The notes below the pieces were generated by a model that searched no databases, was not told where the DNA came from, and worked only from the letters and a program-made list of their open reading frames with translations. The position numbers and the translations under genes were made by a program. Of a DNA stretch of 38,732 nucleotides, positions 22,192-33,100 are shown piece after piece. Origin of the DNA: Histomonas meleagridis. Its lineage: Eukaryota; Parabasalia; Tritrichomonadida; Dientamoebidae. Every line of letters begins with the position of its first letter. The stretch's first letter is position 1. The DNA lies in NCBI GenBank assembly GCA_020186115.1, contig WSYJ01000090.1:1-38732 (forward strand), in the 5' to 3' direction.

Positions 22192-23963
22192 TGCCGATTT
22201 ATTTTCACAAGTTTATTTAAAGGCCCTTATTGTGGATTTAAATTATCAAATTACTTACCAAATAACTCAACTTGTTATTTCCATAATTTAGCTTATGATT
22301 CTAAATTTATTGCTAAATTTGGTATAATAAGATCCACAATTAAGGGTACAAAAGTATTATCAATGGACGTTAAATTCAATAACAAATTAATTTATTTCAG
22401 AGATACCTTACCAAATCTTACCTGCAAACTTAAATTATTACCTTCAATGTTTGGTATTGAAGGAATCGAAAAAGAATTATTCCCCTACCGTCATTACACC
22501 TTAGAACGATTAAAATCTGGGGTAGGGTTAATCGATGAAGCAGGTATTTACAAAGACAAACCATGGGATGAAGACAAATATGTTGAATTCTTTACGAATA
22601 TCAATAACATCCCTAATTGTCGCATAGATGAAGCCACTTTTAACATGTGGGAATATGCGATATTTTATTGTCGTCAAGACGTTACTATATTACGGGAAGG
22701 GTTTAACAGATTCTGCATTGGTTTTCAACAATCATTTAATATTTCACCTTTTAATTATTTATCTATTTCTTCTTTAGCCAATGCTGTATTTACAAACAAA
22801 GTTTATTCAGTTAATCAAAATTTATTTCAAGTAGGTGGTCACGTTAGACACTTTTTATCAAGAGCAGTTTATGGAGGTCGATGTATGATTGCTTACAACA
22901 AAAAGTGGCATGTCAAATAAGAATTATGTGACTTTGACGCCATATCCTTATATCCCTCCGCTATGGCTCGTATAAGTGTAATTAACGGTCCACCGAAAGT
23001 TATTCAAGAAGATCAATTAAATTTAAATTACTTAAACTTCAAAAGATTAATGGTTTAAACCTTAATGTCGACAATAACATAAGTGAAGAAAATCCAGTCA
23101 CTATGGTCGTCGACAATATAGCCTTGGAAGATCTTATAGTATATCATAATATACGATTCCAAATAGTGAGAGGCTATTATTGGGATGAGGGTTATGATCC
23201 CACCATTCAAAATGTAATCAAAGAAATATTCCAAAAACGGGTGGAATATAAACGACAAAATAACCCTCTCCAACAAATATATAAATTAATTATGAATAGC
23301 TGCTACGGCAAAACGATAGAAAAGCCTATCAACAAAGAATGGAAGTATTTAAAGAAAGGCGATGAAGCTGATAACTACGCCTCTAAAAATCACTTCCGTA
23401 TAATTGAACGCATAAAAATTGAAGATTCTGATATAGAATCCTTCAATATAAAACGTCATATTGATAAGCATTTTAACTTATCATTATTAGGCGTTCAAGT
23501 ATTAAGCATGTCAAAAAGAATCATGAACGAAGTGATGTGCTTAGCATATGACATTGGCTGTAAAATCTTTTATCGAGATACAGACTGAATGCATATAGTA
23601 AAATCGGATTTACCTAAATTAGAAACAGCCTTCGAGGCTAAATATAATAGAAAATTAATAGGTAATAATTTAGGGCAATTTCATTTCGATTTTACTAGTG
23701 ATGATGATAGAAGCGATTTCAACTGCGCAGTTGAAAGCTACTTCATCATGAAGAAAACCTATATCGATAAACTATTATATAATGATGGTGGTATGAGTTT
23801 TATGAATATGGCAATAGGTATACCTACTGATACTAGATATATCCATGCGAATCTTGATTATGATGATGGTATCATGAAATTGTATCGTTCTTTATATGAT
23901 GATAATGAAATCGAATTTAATTTATTATTAGGTACTACTAAATTTAAATTAAATCCTAATTAA
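22192..23963 (+). pseudogene. Maverick/Polinton-type DNA polymerase B, broken
   Basis: Protein-primed family B DNA polymerase, the replicative enzyme of Maverick/Polinton elements, which are abundant in trichomonads. Exonuclease motifs are visible: FHNLAYDSKF (Exo II-like) and YCRQDVTIL (Exo III-like). Palm motif A is DFDAISLYPSAM (just after the TAA at 22918-22920), motif B is NSCYGKTIEKP (about 23297), and motif C is FYRDTD (about 23570-23585). After motif C the LGQFHFDF and ES.FIMKKTYIDKL segments match the usual C-terminal part. Breaks: TAA 22918-22920, a shift of minus one between about 23010 and 23045, and TGA 23586-23588 exactly after the catalytic motif C, where a Ser is normal. The N terminus is missing, abutting the Tc1 relic. 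None of the other Maverick genes (integrase, packaging ATPase, adenoviral-type protease) is recognisable nearby, so this is a fragment of an element. Confidence 0.85.
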
Positions 23964-24991
23964 ACTATCACTTATGTCGAAAAGTTCCCGAGACCACATA
24001 TGAAAAATGAGACGTTAACAACTATTATAAATAAATAAAAAGTGCAATCGTTATTTTGTATCGTTATTCTGAATTTTTTTGCTTTTGAATGTACAGTTCT
24101 ATCGTCATTCAAAAAGTGAAAAGTACCGAAATGCTTAACGGTTTTTAAGCGTAACTTTGAAAAATAAATGGTTTTTATTTTATATCTATCAAAGCCTGGC
24201 CATGTAAGATTATATCAAAATTGTATGCATTCAATTGACTTCACTGGATAACATGCAAAGGAATGATTGCATCGAGAACGAGGGTGAACGAAAGGTATCC
24301 AGCAAATCAACCATAATATCTGAGAATAACATAAGTCCAGTTTGTGTTTTTGGTAACGTGGCACAATGGGATAATTTGGACATAGTGCCCCCCGGTGGAA
24401 GCCAAAGTAGTACTGTTGAAAGTGGAAACAAAATATTTTACCTCGTTAAAGCATATATTATTAGTTATGAGAAAGAAGTAAAAAAGTATTCAGCATAATG
24501 AAGGCTAGAGTTCTGTTTAGGTTTCGACTATGTCTTCAAACTAATGAGCAAAGATAGACGAGTGAAAAAGTTTCCTGCAGTACCCTATGAAGAATTGAGG
24601 CAATGCTTCATTGATTCTGATCAAGAAGAATTAATGTCTCCGTCCGAAATGTTTCCAAGACCGAAAGACGATGAAGAAAAAACTAGGGGACGTCCGCCAC
24701 TCTCACGCAAATGCCATAAAAAGGAATGAGCTAGGAAAGCTCCTCAGTCATTTATAAAAAAATGACTTAATCAATTTTTATATTATTTATATAGGGTGTT
24801 CCACCCCAACTGTAGTATCTCACTCATTTTTCAATTTTTTTCAAATTTATCGATAAAAATGAAATGTTCATTAAATATACTCCATTTGATGTGATGAAAG
24901 TTTGGGATGTACATAATAAAAAATTGGCAGTATATAAATTTAAACCAATTTGCCAATATTTGAGCCTAGAAAATGTAGTACATATGTGTAA
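23964..24991. other. Transposon-flanking DNA with two unassigned small open frames
   Basis: Two ATG-initiated open frames have ordinary-looking composition but no motif I know: 24235-24498 (87 codons, contains NVAQWDNLDIVPPGGSQSS) and 24544-24729 (61 codons, Lys/Glu/Pro-rich, ending RGRPPLSRKCHKKE with an AT-hook-like RGRP). A hairpin AGTCATTT/AAATGACT lies at 24746-24767. A TATAGGGTGTTCC motif at about 24790 resembles a Tc1/mariner end. Frames in 24850-25006 look protein-like but are not assigned. Confidence 0.35.
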
Positions 24992-26235
24992 AGACTTGAA
25001 TCTCAATTAAGAGGGGCACCACATGCACATGTACTACTATGGTTGAAAAACTCATGATAAATTGATCAAATTGATAATTTATTAAGTGCGCATATCCCGA
25101 ATATTGGTTTTTCACCAATATTGAATCAATACGTCACTGGAAATATGATACATTCTTGCATTCCAACAGAACGTTTCAAAAATCCACAACATCCTTATTG
25201 CAAATAGGGTTTTCCCAAACCTGTATGTGACGAAACAGTTCTTGATTCAAATGGTTAATATCATTTGAGGATAAACGAAAATGAAAAGCGAGAGGTGGAA
25301 TATAATCCACTTTCATTATTGTTGTGGATAGGTCATTTTCATCTAATGTTCTTAAAGACAGTAGAAAATCCAGATAAGATTTTTTCAACTGTACACTATG
25401 TTCTCAAATATAATATGAAACCAGAATCTGCATATGAAGTAAATTTATCAGTAGGAAATGCAGTGTTCGCTTAAACATATGCTCACGCGGCATTCATCAC
25501 TTACCATTATTTATTACAAATTCCTTTATTACAGAGATTAACACAAATTCGTCAGTGTTTAAATCATTTTAATACGATTAATCCAGAAAATACTCAAACA
25601 AATTCTATTGAAGAAATTTCAGATGATATTCTGGAATTAATCTGTTAAAATTATACTGACGAATATCGCGCAATTACAGAAAATTCATCAAATGAGAATA
25701 TTTACAAATTAAATGATGAACAATTGATAGCATTTACAAAAATTGAAGAAGCAATTATTGATAGTGATGGTAATGATTCAACATCCTTTATTTATGGCAA
25801 AGCAGGTACAGGAAAAAGTTATTTAATTAATTTAATTCAAAAATTCTGCATTGTCAATTTATATAATTTAATTACAACTGCTTCAAAGATGGATAGATCT
25901 GTTTTTAATGCTGCATCAAAGAGATTAATTAAATTATGTGGTTAAACAGGAAATCACATTCAAATATTTTTTGCAGTTAAAACTGTCATATTTTTTGGTG
26001 ATCCTTATCAAGTTTATGCTGTAACCAATGCACATGATGATATGGCTGAATTTGTAGAACAATTTATGCATATTGCTGGATTTGAAGGTTTCACATTAAT
26101 ACATTTGATTCAATTAATGCGGCAAAATGATCCAGATCAAGAACAATTTCGTATTTTGCTTGATCAAGTTTCAGAAGATTATTTATCTGATGAATATCAA
26201 TCAATATTTGCATGCAAGCATCAAACCAAACAGTA
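24992..26235 (+). pseudogene. Helitron-like Rep/helicase relic
   Basis: Remnant of a rolling-circle transposon protein (HUH nuclease fused to a Pif1-type helicase). Visible in one continuous frame: RGAPHAHVLLWLKN, which matches the Rep catalytic block with its HUH histidines; a cysteine-bearing segment ending CK-stop-GFPKPVCDET, typical of the zone after the nuclease; a KYNMKPE segment; then helicase motif I FIYGKAGTGKSYLINLI (about 25790), IFFGDPYQ (motif II/III-like, about 25993) and LIQLMRQNDPDQEQF. Stops interrupt the frame (TGA TAA about 25052, TAG about 25207, TAA about 25256, 25472, 25646 and 25943) but no frameshift is needed. The helicase is much shorter than usual between motif I and GDPYQ, so there is also an internal deletion. 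No Helitron end (TC...CTRR plus hairpin) was found. A different HUH-helicase element cannot be excluded. Confidence 0.7.
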
Positions 26236-26468
26236 GTTTTTTTTTAATAATGATCCCGATATCTTCATCAAATATTCCTGTGGTGAGGAACGTTTTGCTT
26301 AAGAGTTAGACAGTTGTTGGAAACTGTAGATTATATGATTGAATATAAAAACAAACATAGTAAAAATAAACAGATATTCAATTATAATATATGGTACCAC
26401 TTCGAAATGATATACCATTTGTTGTAGTTTTTGACAAGTTATCATATACTTCTAAACTAAATCAGGCT

Positions 26469-26542
26469 TCCTCCCTAACTCAGTTGGTTAGAGTGTCAGA
26501 CTGTTAATCTGGAAGTCGTGTGTTCGAGCCACACGGGAGGAG
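26469..26542 (+). tRNA. tRNA-Asn (anticodon GTT)
   Basis: Complete cloverleaf, 74 nt, no intron. The acceptor arm TCCTCCC pairs with GGGAGGA; D-arm ACTC/GAGT; anticodon arm TCAGA/TCTGG around loop CTGTTAA (anticodon GTT at its centre); variable AAGTC; T-arm GTGTG/CACAC around TTCGAGC; discriminator G, as in eukaryotic tRNA-Asn. Internal A and B boxes are present. A seven-T Pol III terminator starts one base after the discriminator (26544-26550), and that T-run is also the first sequence of the adjoining retrotransposon. The same 14-nt tail (26529-26542) recurs at 33071. The gene is intact and probably functional. Confidence 0.96.
26529..26542 (+). repeat. tRNA 3'-end target-site duplication, upstream copy
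   Basis: CCACACGGGAGGAG: the last T-loop base, the 3' strand of the T-arm, the 3' strand of the acceptor stem, and the discriminator of tRNA-Asn. It is identical to 33071-33084. Because the following ATTTTTTTG is also shared, the exact inner edge of the duplication cannot be fixed. Confidence 0.9.
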
Positions 26543-26558
26543 ATTTTTTTGATTTTTC

Positions 26559-29500
26559 ATGAATATTGATTTTTTGCGTCCGAGAACCCGATTTTCGGAA
26601 ATAACTCCCCCAGGGCACTCGATTGATACCAGTTTTGTTCGGTCGGAAAAATTATCAGATAAATATATTGCGGAAAAATCCGACACTACTCATGAAAAAA
26701 CGGCACAAGACCACAGGATAGAACCGATTATTGAAGAGGAAGCCCCAGACCTCGAACAAAAAGAAAATGATGAAGATTTTGTTCTTGAGATTAATCAAGA
26801 ACTTCCATTTCAACAAGAAATTTTATTAATACGAGGTCGTCATTACCACACAACACCAACAAGCCCAGAAGGAACACCATTACCTCCACCACCAAATTGG
26901 GTGATTATTTCATCAGATATTAATATTCTCAGATTTTTACCTATACAATGTAATGACTCGAATGGGGCTATTCTAGCACGAGGACAAGCTATTATTCAAC
27001 ATGATATATTAAGAATTAATACCCACAACCCTCCCATTCCTACAACGATAGAGGAATTTGACAGAGGTCTACTCGATTTACGTCCTATTATAGGACCAAA
27101 CAGACTTAGAGAATCCCCCGTTTAGATTATTTTGGAATGATGAACAGATTTCTCACATTAGGAATGAAGCTCAGATCATTGTGTATAATATTCTTAATCA
27201 ACAACAGATAAATATTAATTCTTCTAATAATACTTGGAATTTATTACAAATTAATTGCAATTATGATTTTTTTTTTTTTCGAAAAACTTTATAAACTCAT
27301 GTTCACCAGTTCAAAACAATACCAAAATTGGTTTTATTGCATTTGGTCAAGATAACAGATCAATTAATCAAAATAATGCAACTTTTAATTTTACTAATTC
27401 ACCATTTGTTGAAGAAACAGAAGATATTCAAGCTCAGGCTATTACTTATGATTTGGATTCAGAAGAACCTTCATTTGAACCCGAACTTGAATTTCCAACA
27501 ATAAATTCTGATTCTCAAGATTTTCAAGTTACTCCATCCTTTAATCCCGGAAATATCACAACTGAATCAGATTCATTAGAAGTTATACCTAAGAGAAACA
27601 TTTTAACTGCTAGTCCTAGAATTGATAAATTACATATCAGCAAAGTTAATAACTTTATAACAGAAGATGCTCAAGTAGATAACTTAATAAATAAACCAAT
27701 TATTAATACTATTACTTCCAACCCGATTAATAAAGAACATAAAGTAATACCTATTAACAAAACTATAATTTCTGAACCAATTAATGAAGAACACAAAGTT
27801 GAACCATTAAATAAAACTATAATTTCTAATCCAATAAATGAAGAACATAAAGTTGAACCAATTAATATAACTAAAACTTCTAAACCTTTGGTAGAAAGTC
27901 ATACTAATGAACCTGTATATACAACTAAAACTTCAAATCCTATATCTGAAAGTCATGTTGTTATACCAGAGTATCAAAACGTTACTTCAACCCCAACTGT
28001 TCTTTCTCATGATATCAAAGTTATTGAAGGTTGTAAAACTTCAGTAGCTAATGTTGAAAGTTTGAAAGTTACTGTTAATGAAGTGGATTTAACTTATGAT
28101 GCTGAAATTCCTCAAATGAAAATCAATATTATCAAAGAAACTAAAACAATAGATGTTATAGTCCCAATTTTGGAATTTAATTATATTAGTGTTCCAAAAT
28201 TTTTAAAAATTACTAATTTATCTACTTTTTCTTCAGATGATTCATATTACAAGGCTTCAGATACTTATTCAGATGATAATGTTAATCATATTACTTCTAC
28301 TGATACTTCAAATAATGATCCATCAAATAATCCTTCTTTTCCTGATCCTTCTGATTCAGAGGGTTCAGATGATTCAGATTCCGGAATTGATGATATTAGT
28401 GATTTATTACCAGATGATATTATTTATAATAAATTAATTAGTGACTTAAAACTTTGTAGATTACCTGATGATATTAAAGATTTTATTAATAAATGGAAGA
28501 ATTTAAATAACTTAAATTGTTGGAAACATGAAGATATCAATTTAGCTAAACAACCATTAATTCATATTATGATTAGAGAAAATAAATGGTGTGCACCAGG
28601 TCAATTCCCTTGTCAATGTGAATGTTATAAATTAACTAAATCAGGTAATGATTTGATTAGTCATATGACTAAAGTTCATAATCATAAACCTGATCAAAAT
28701 CATTTATATGGTTGCATTAAATATTTAATCAATAATGATTTATATTGGAAATTAATTTATGAAGAAGATAAACCTGAGTGTTATCGAAATAATGTTTACG
28801 TTTGTCCAATACCTAATTGTAAATATTTTTCAAATACAAATAAATCCCCTTATCTCTCATATTACTTATTCTCATAAAGATTTTGAGAAAATGAAGAATT
28901 CTATTGGTTGGTTTTGGTCTACAATGTTACAATATGTTAATACTTACGACAAAATTCCTTCATGTTTAGATATAATTAAACTTAAAGAAGGTTTTGTTTG
29001 TAAATATTGTGAAACATATTGGACTTCTGATTCTAAAGGTTTACATAATCATTGTAAAAGAATCATGCATTAAATACTATTAAAGGTACAAATTTACCTT
29101 ATTATAGAATTAAATGTTGTCCTTTAATGTATTCAAATTTTAATGAAACAGAATTAGAAGAAAAAAAAAAAGATATCAAAGATTATGAAGATAAAGTGTT
29201 TATGAGTAGAACAATCACAGAAAGAGAAAGATTAGCGGTCAGAGAAATTCCCTTTCATTTTAAATAATGAACAAACAAATGCTATGGAACAAAGACAAAG
29301 AAGAGAAGAAAATGACCGTATTAATTTAAATAGAGATTTACAATTACAAGCAATTCAAAATTCCCGAACATTAAATTTAACTCCTCCAGATCAAATACAT
29401 CCCCCAGTAAATTTAAATTTAATTAATAATGAATTTGATTTAAATAAAATTAAAAATTTAAATAGAGACCAATTATTAATTTTAGCTAGAAAATGGACTT

Positions 29501-32500
29501 CTGATAATCAAGAACAAGAATCTCAATTTATATCATTACCTAAAACTTGGGGGTAAGAAGAAATTTAGAATGAGAGCTAAATTACCGGATTGATTGAAAT
29601 ATAAAATCGAACCTTTAATAGAAATTTGTAAACCTCAAGATTATAATGATTGTCATGATGAAGATTTTTATATTTGGGAAGGTTGCCTTTCTAAAATTAA
29701 TATGTTAATTCGTGATGAATTAAGAGATATTTTAAAAATTCCGTTGAATAAAATGTTAAACAGAAGGAACACAGTAGTCACTAGCACAGAAGATAGATTA
29801 GATCTTCGTAACAAAGAAATGGAGACACATAATTTATGTAAAATTACGTTTTGGTTAAACAAATTTAAAGATTTATATCATAAGCCTCAATCTCAATTTA
29901 TTCTTAATACAATGTCTAAACTTCAAGAAAAGATTATTAAAACCATCAATTTCCTCCCGGATGAAATAAAATCTATTCTTGAAATTAATGAGCCTCAAGA
30001 TATTATAAATCTAATACAATCAGCGGAAGACTATTATGAAAATAAAATCAAGTTCATTGATGCTAAAATTAAAGAAAATCAAGTTAGTAATAATAATAAA
30101 AAAAATCAAAACTATAAAGGTTTAGTACAAAATCTTTACATGGAAGATCCTAGTAGATGTTTACGTTGGTTTATCACTAATAATACGACTCCTGAATGTA
30201 ACTTAAATCCTGAAGATTTTATGATGGAATATGGTAATAATTGGAGTCAAGAAAAATTTATTAATGACTCCCAGGAATTTGATTTTTAAAGATATTATTA
30301 ACCCTAATAGTAATGAATTATTATTAAATTATATTTTTTGATGATGATAATATTAAACATGCAATTTTTTCTAGATCTAATGCGGCTGCTTATGGTCCCT
30401 GATGGTATTTCTAATTATATTTGGAAATTAGGAGATACTACTACTATTAAATTAATTAAAATTACTACTAAAATTACTATGTTAACTAAAAAATGTCCTG
30501 AATTATTTAAATTAAGTAAAACAATTATGTTATACAAAAAAGGTGATGCTCAAAATCCTCATTCTTGGAGACCTATTTCTATTACTCCTACTTTTTATCG
30601 TATTTGGATGGTATTAATTACCAGAGCATTACAAAATGTTAATAATAATAATCGCTTTATAGCTAGATCTCAAAAAAGGTTTTATGCAAACTCCTAATGG
30701 TACTACAGAACATGCAATAATGATTAATGAATTTATTCAACATGTTTCTAGGAAGAAAGGAGCAATTTATATTACCTCTATAGATTTCTCTGATGCCTTC
30801 GGCTCCATACTCTCACTCTCAATTATTTAAAACTTTAAATAATTATGGTTTTGATAAACAATTTATAGATCTAATTAAAGCAACTTATAATAATTCTAAA
30901 ACTAAAATTCAAATTCCTGTTAAAGGGACTTCTGATTTTATACCCATAAATTGTGGAGTAAAACAAGGTTGTCCTTTTTACACCTTTAGCTTTTAATTTA
31001 TGTATTGATCCTTTAATTAGGACATTAGAAAATAATAAAATTGATGGATTTCATATTAATGGTAAATCAATTTGTGCACAAGCCTATGCAGATGATTTAG
31101 TATTAATATCGGATACAGAAAAAGGTATGGAAAATTTAATTAAAACAGTCGAAAGATTTTGTACTTATACTGATATGAAAATAAATACTTCTAAGTGTAG
31201 AACTTTTAATTATATTAATAATAATAATAAAAGAGAAATGGCTATTACTAACTTTAAAATTAATAATGAATTAATCCCAATGTTAAATTTAAGAGGAGGT
31301 ATTACATATTTAGGAATTACTTCTGCTTTAATGAAATCAACTAAAGCTAAAGCTGCTAGATATAAAATAATTAAAGCAATAGAAGATATAGGTAATATTT
31401 GTTCATCACCCTTAAAATGGAATCAAATGATTGATGCAATCAAAAGATTTATTATTCCTGCATTAGATTATATATTTTTAAATGAAGCAGTAAATAAATC
31501 AGAAATATTAAAATTAGATAAAAGAATTAGATCAGCTTTAAATTCAAATCTTAAAACTTCTTCATTACCTAAAGATTTCTTTTATACTGCATGGAAAGAT
31601 GGTGGTGCAGGAATTAATAATTTATATGAAAGACATGATGATTTAATTATTTCTTGTTTTTTAAAACTTTGGTTCTCGAAAGATACAACTCTAAAAGATA
31701 TTTTCCGCTCACTTTGTTGGGAGGAAAAATCATATAAATTTCAAGAAATATTTTCGATGATATCATGAATAATAATATAAAGAAGAATACCGGAACATCA
31801 AACCTTTTTAGCCGGGTTCTTCAAGTACTTAAAAGAAATAATTATAAATTATGTCTTTATAATTGTTTAGAGGATGATGAAGAAAATGCCTTATTCTTAA
31901 ATGATAATGTTGAAGACAGTATTAACTCAAATGAAATTACTCTTGAAATTACTCCAATCAATCTTAAATTAGTTTGTCTTCAATCTGATTTCTTAAAAAC
32001 TATCAACGATTATCACAAAGAAAAACATTATCATGATTTAATAAGTCTTCCACTTAGAGGTCACACATTTAAAAACACTGAAAAATAATAAATTGTCTAA
32101 TTATTTCTTGAATCAATTTACCTCAAAAGCTGAAGATAATTTAATCAAATTTGCAGCTCAAGCTAGAACTAACAGTTTCTTTACGAAGCAAAACGCTCGT
32201 TTAGCTAACAGAAATATTATATCAAATTGTCCATTATGCGGTGCTGAAGATTCTCTTAGACATAAATTAAATGATTGTATAAAAATTTATTACATATTTT
32301 TTAAGATTAGACATGATAAAGTTATTAGAGAAATAGTCGACATGTTAAAGACTAAACCAGGTTTGAGACCTACTATTTACATTGATAATTCAGTTAAAAA
32401 AGAGAATAACATCCCAATTCAAAGTGAATTTAGTAATTTAAGACCAGATATTTGGTTCATTAAAAATAATCAATATTATATTATAGAAGTTACTATTCCT

Positions 32501-33010
32501 TATGGTGACTTTAACGAAAATGAGGTTAATTCTCTTGAAATTAGATATACAGGAAAAGTTGATAAATATAAAGATTTATGTAATGATATTAGAAATCAAA
32601 CAAATAAAGAAGTGAACTTTTACGCAATAGTAATTTCTTCTTTAGGTGCTTGGTTTAAGAAATCTTTAGAACATTTAGAAACTTTAGCAGGGTCTAAAAG
32701 TCTCTTTAAAAGATTTGCTAAAAGAATAACTTTATCCACACTTAGAGAATCTCAAAAACTTATTACTAATGATTATAATAAGTTAACGCAAAATAATAGA
32801 GATAATAATGCTAACGAGAATAATGATATACAAGAAGTAGTAAGAGTGCCTGATAATAACACCACACATTCAGATGAAGAAACTGATTCATCTGTTTTAT
32901 CTGATCATGTAGAGACTGGCTCTAATGATTCTATCTTTTCAGTTCCTTCATCTGATGTCGAACACATGAGTTCCGAAGAATCGAATGATTCAAGTCAGGG
33001 TACACTATAG
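26559..33010 (+). pseudogene. Retrotransposon polyprotein, copy 1: zinc fingers, RT, restriction-like endonuclease
   Basis: The protein would nick the tRNA gene and prime reverse transcription there. The ATG at 26559 opens a region starting NIDFLRPRTRFSEI. Then come an Asn/Glu-rich zone with 18-residue repeats (about 27690-28010), an acidic linker, and C2H2-like fingers: CECYKLTKSGN..H....H, CPIPNCKYF with H....H (about 28800-28875), and CKYCETYW..H (about 29000). The RT follows, with SIDFSDAFGS (motif A, about 30780), GVKQGCPF (motif B, about 30960) and YADD (31085-31096), then LRGGITYLGI. The C-terminal CPLCG...H....C is CX2CX7HX4C (32229-32278); RPDI (32441) with the Glu of IIEVTIPY 12 residues later forms the PD-(D/E)XK-like core. 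Frame breaks occur at about 27115, 27270, 28845, 29065, 29240, 29549, 30284, 30333, 30399, 30671, 30811, 30976, 31755 and 32070, plus a TGA near 29591. Nearly all breaks are single bases in mononucleotide runs. Whether active relatives have one ORF or two cannot be read from this copy. Confidence 0.88.
27690..28010 (+). repeat. 18-residue (54-bp) degenerate repeats in copy 1
   Basis: About five to six units of the form TIIS.PINEEHKVEP.NK in tandem inside the N-terminal region. The same position in copy 2 (about 33990-34430) has units of the same length but a different sequence. They lie N-terminal to the zinc fingers and are probably a flexible or protein-binding region. Confidence 0.7.
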
Positions 33011-33070
33011 TAGTAACTGGCTTAACTTGGTTTTTGTTAACACATAATTTTAAAATGATTAATGAATAAA

Positions 33071-33084
33071 CCACACGGGAGGAG
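33071..33084 (+). repeat. tRNA 3'-end target-site duplication, downstream copy
   Basis: Exact 14-nt copy of the tRNA-Asn tail, sitting between the 3' end of retrotransposon copy 1 and the 5' end of copy 2. It lacks the A box, most of the B box and the 5' half, so it is not a tRNA gene. Confidence 0.92.
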
Positions 33085-33100
33085 ATTTTTTTGATTTTTC

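Larger units (their letters stand above)
26543..33070 (+). mobile_element. R2/NeSL-type non-LTR retrotransposon inserted at the tRNA-Asn 3' end, copy 1
   Basis: A 6.5-kb full-length element in the same orientation as the tRNA. It begins at the tRNA discriminator boundary with a ~16-nt leader and ends, after a ~60-nt 3' tail, in AATGAATAAA directly before the next tRNA-tail repeat (33071). It has no LTRs and no poly(A) tail beyond TAAA. Coding order is N-terminal region, 18-residue repeats, C2H2 zinc fingers, reverse transcriptase, CCHC knuckle and restriction-like endonuclease, as in site-specific R2-group elements. It is inactive as read because of many frameshifts. Confidence 0.88.

Noticed and set aside
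33071..33084. A second tRNA gene
   Set aside because: Only the last 14 nt are present; the 5' half, D-arm, anticodon arm and A box are missing. It is a target-site duplication.
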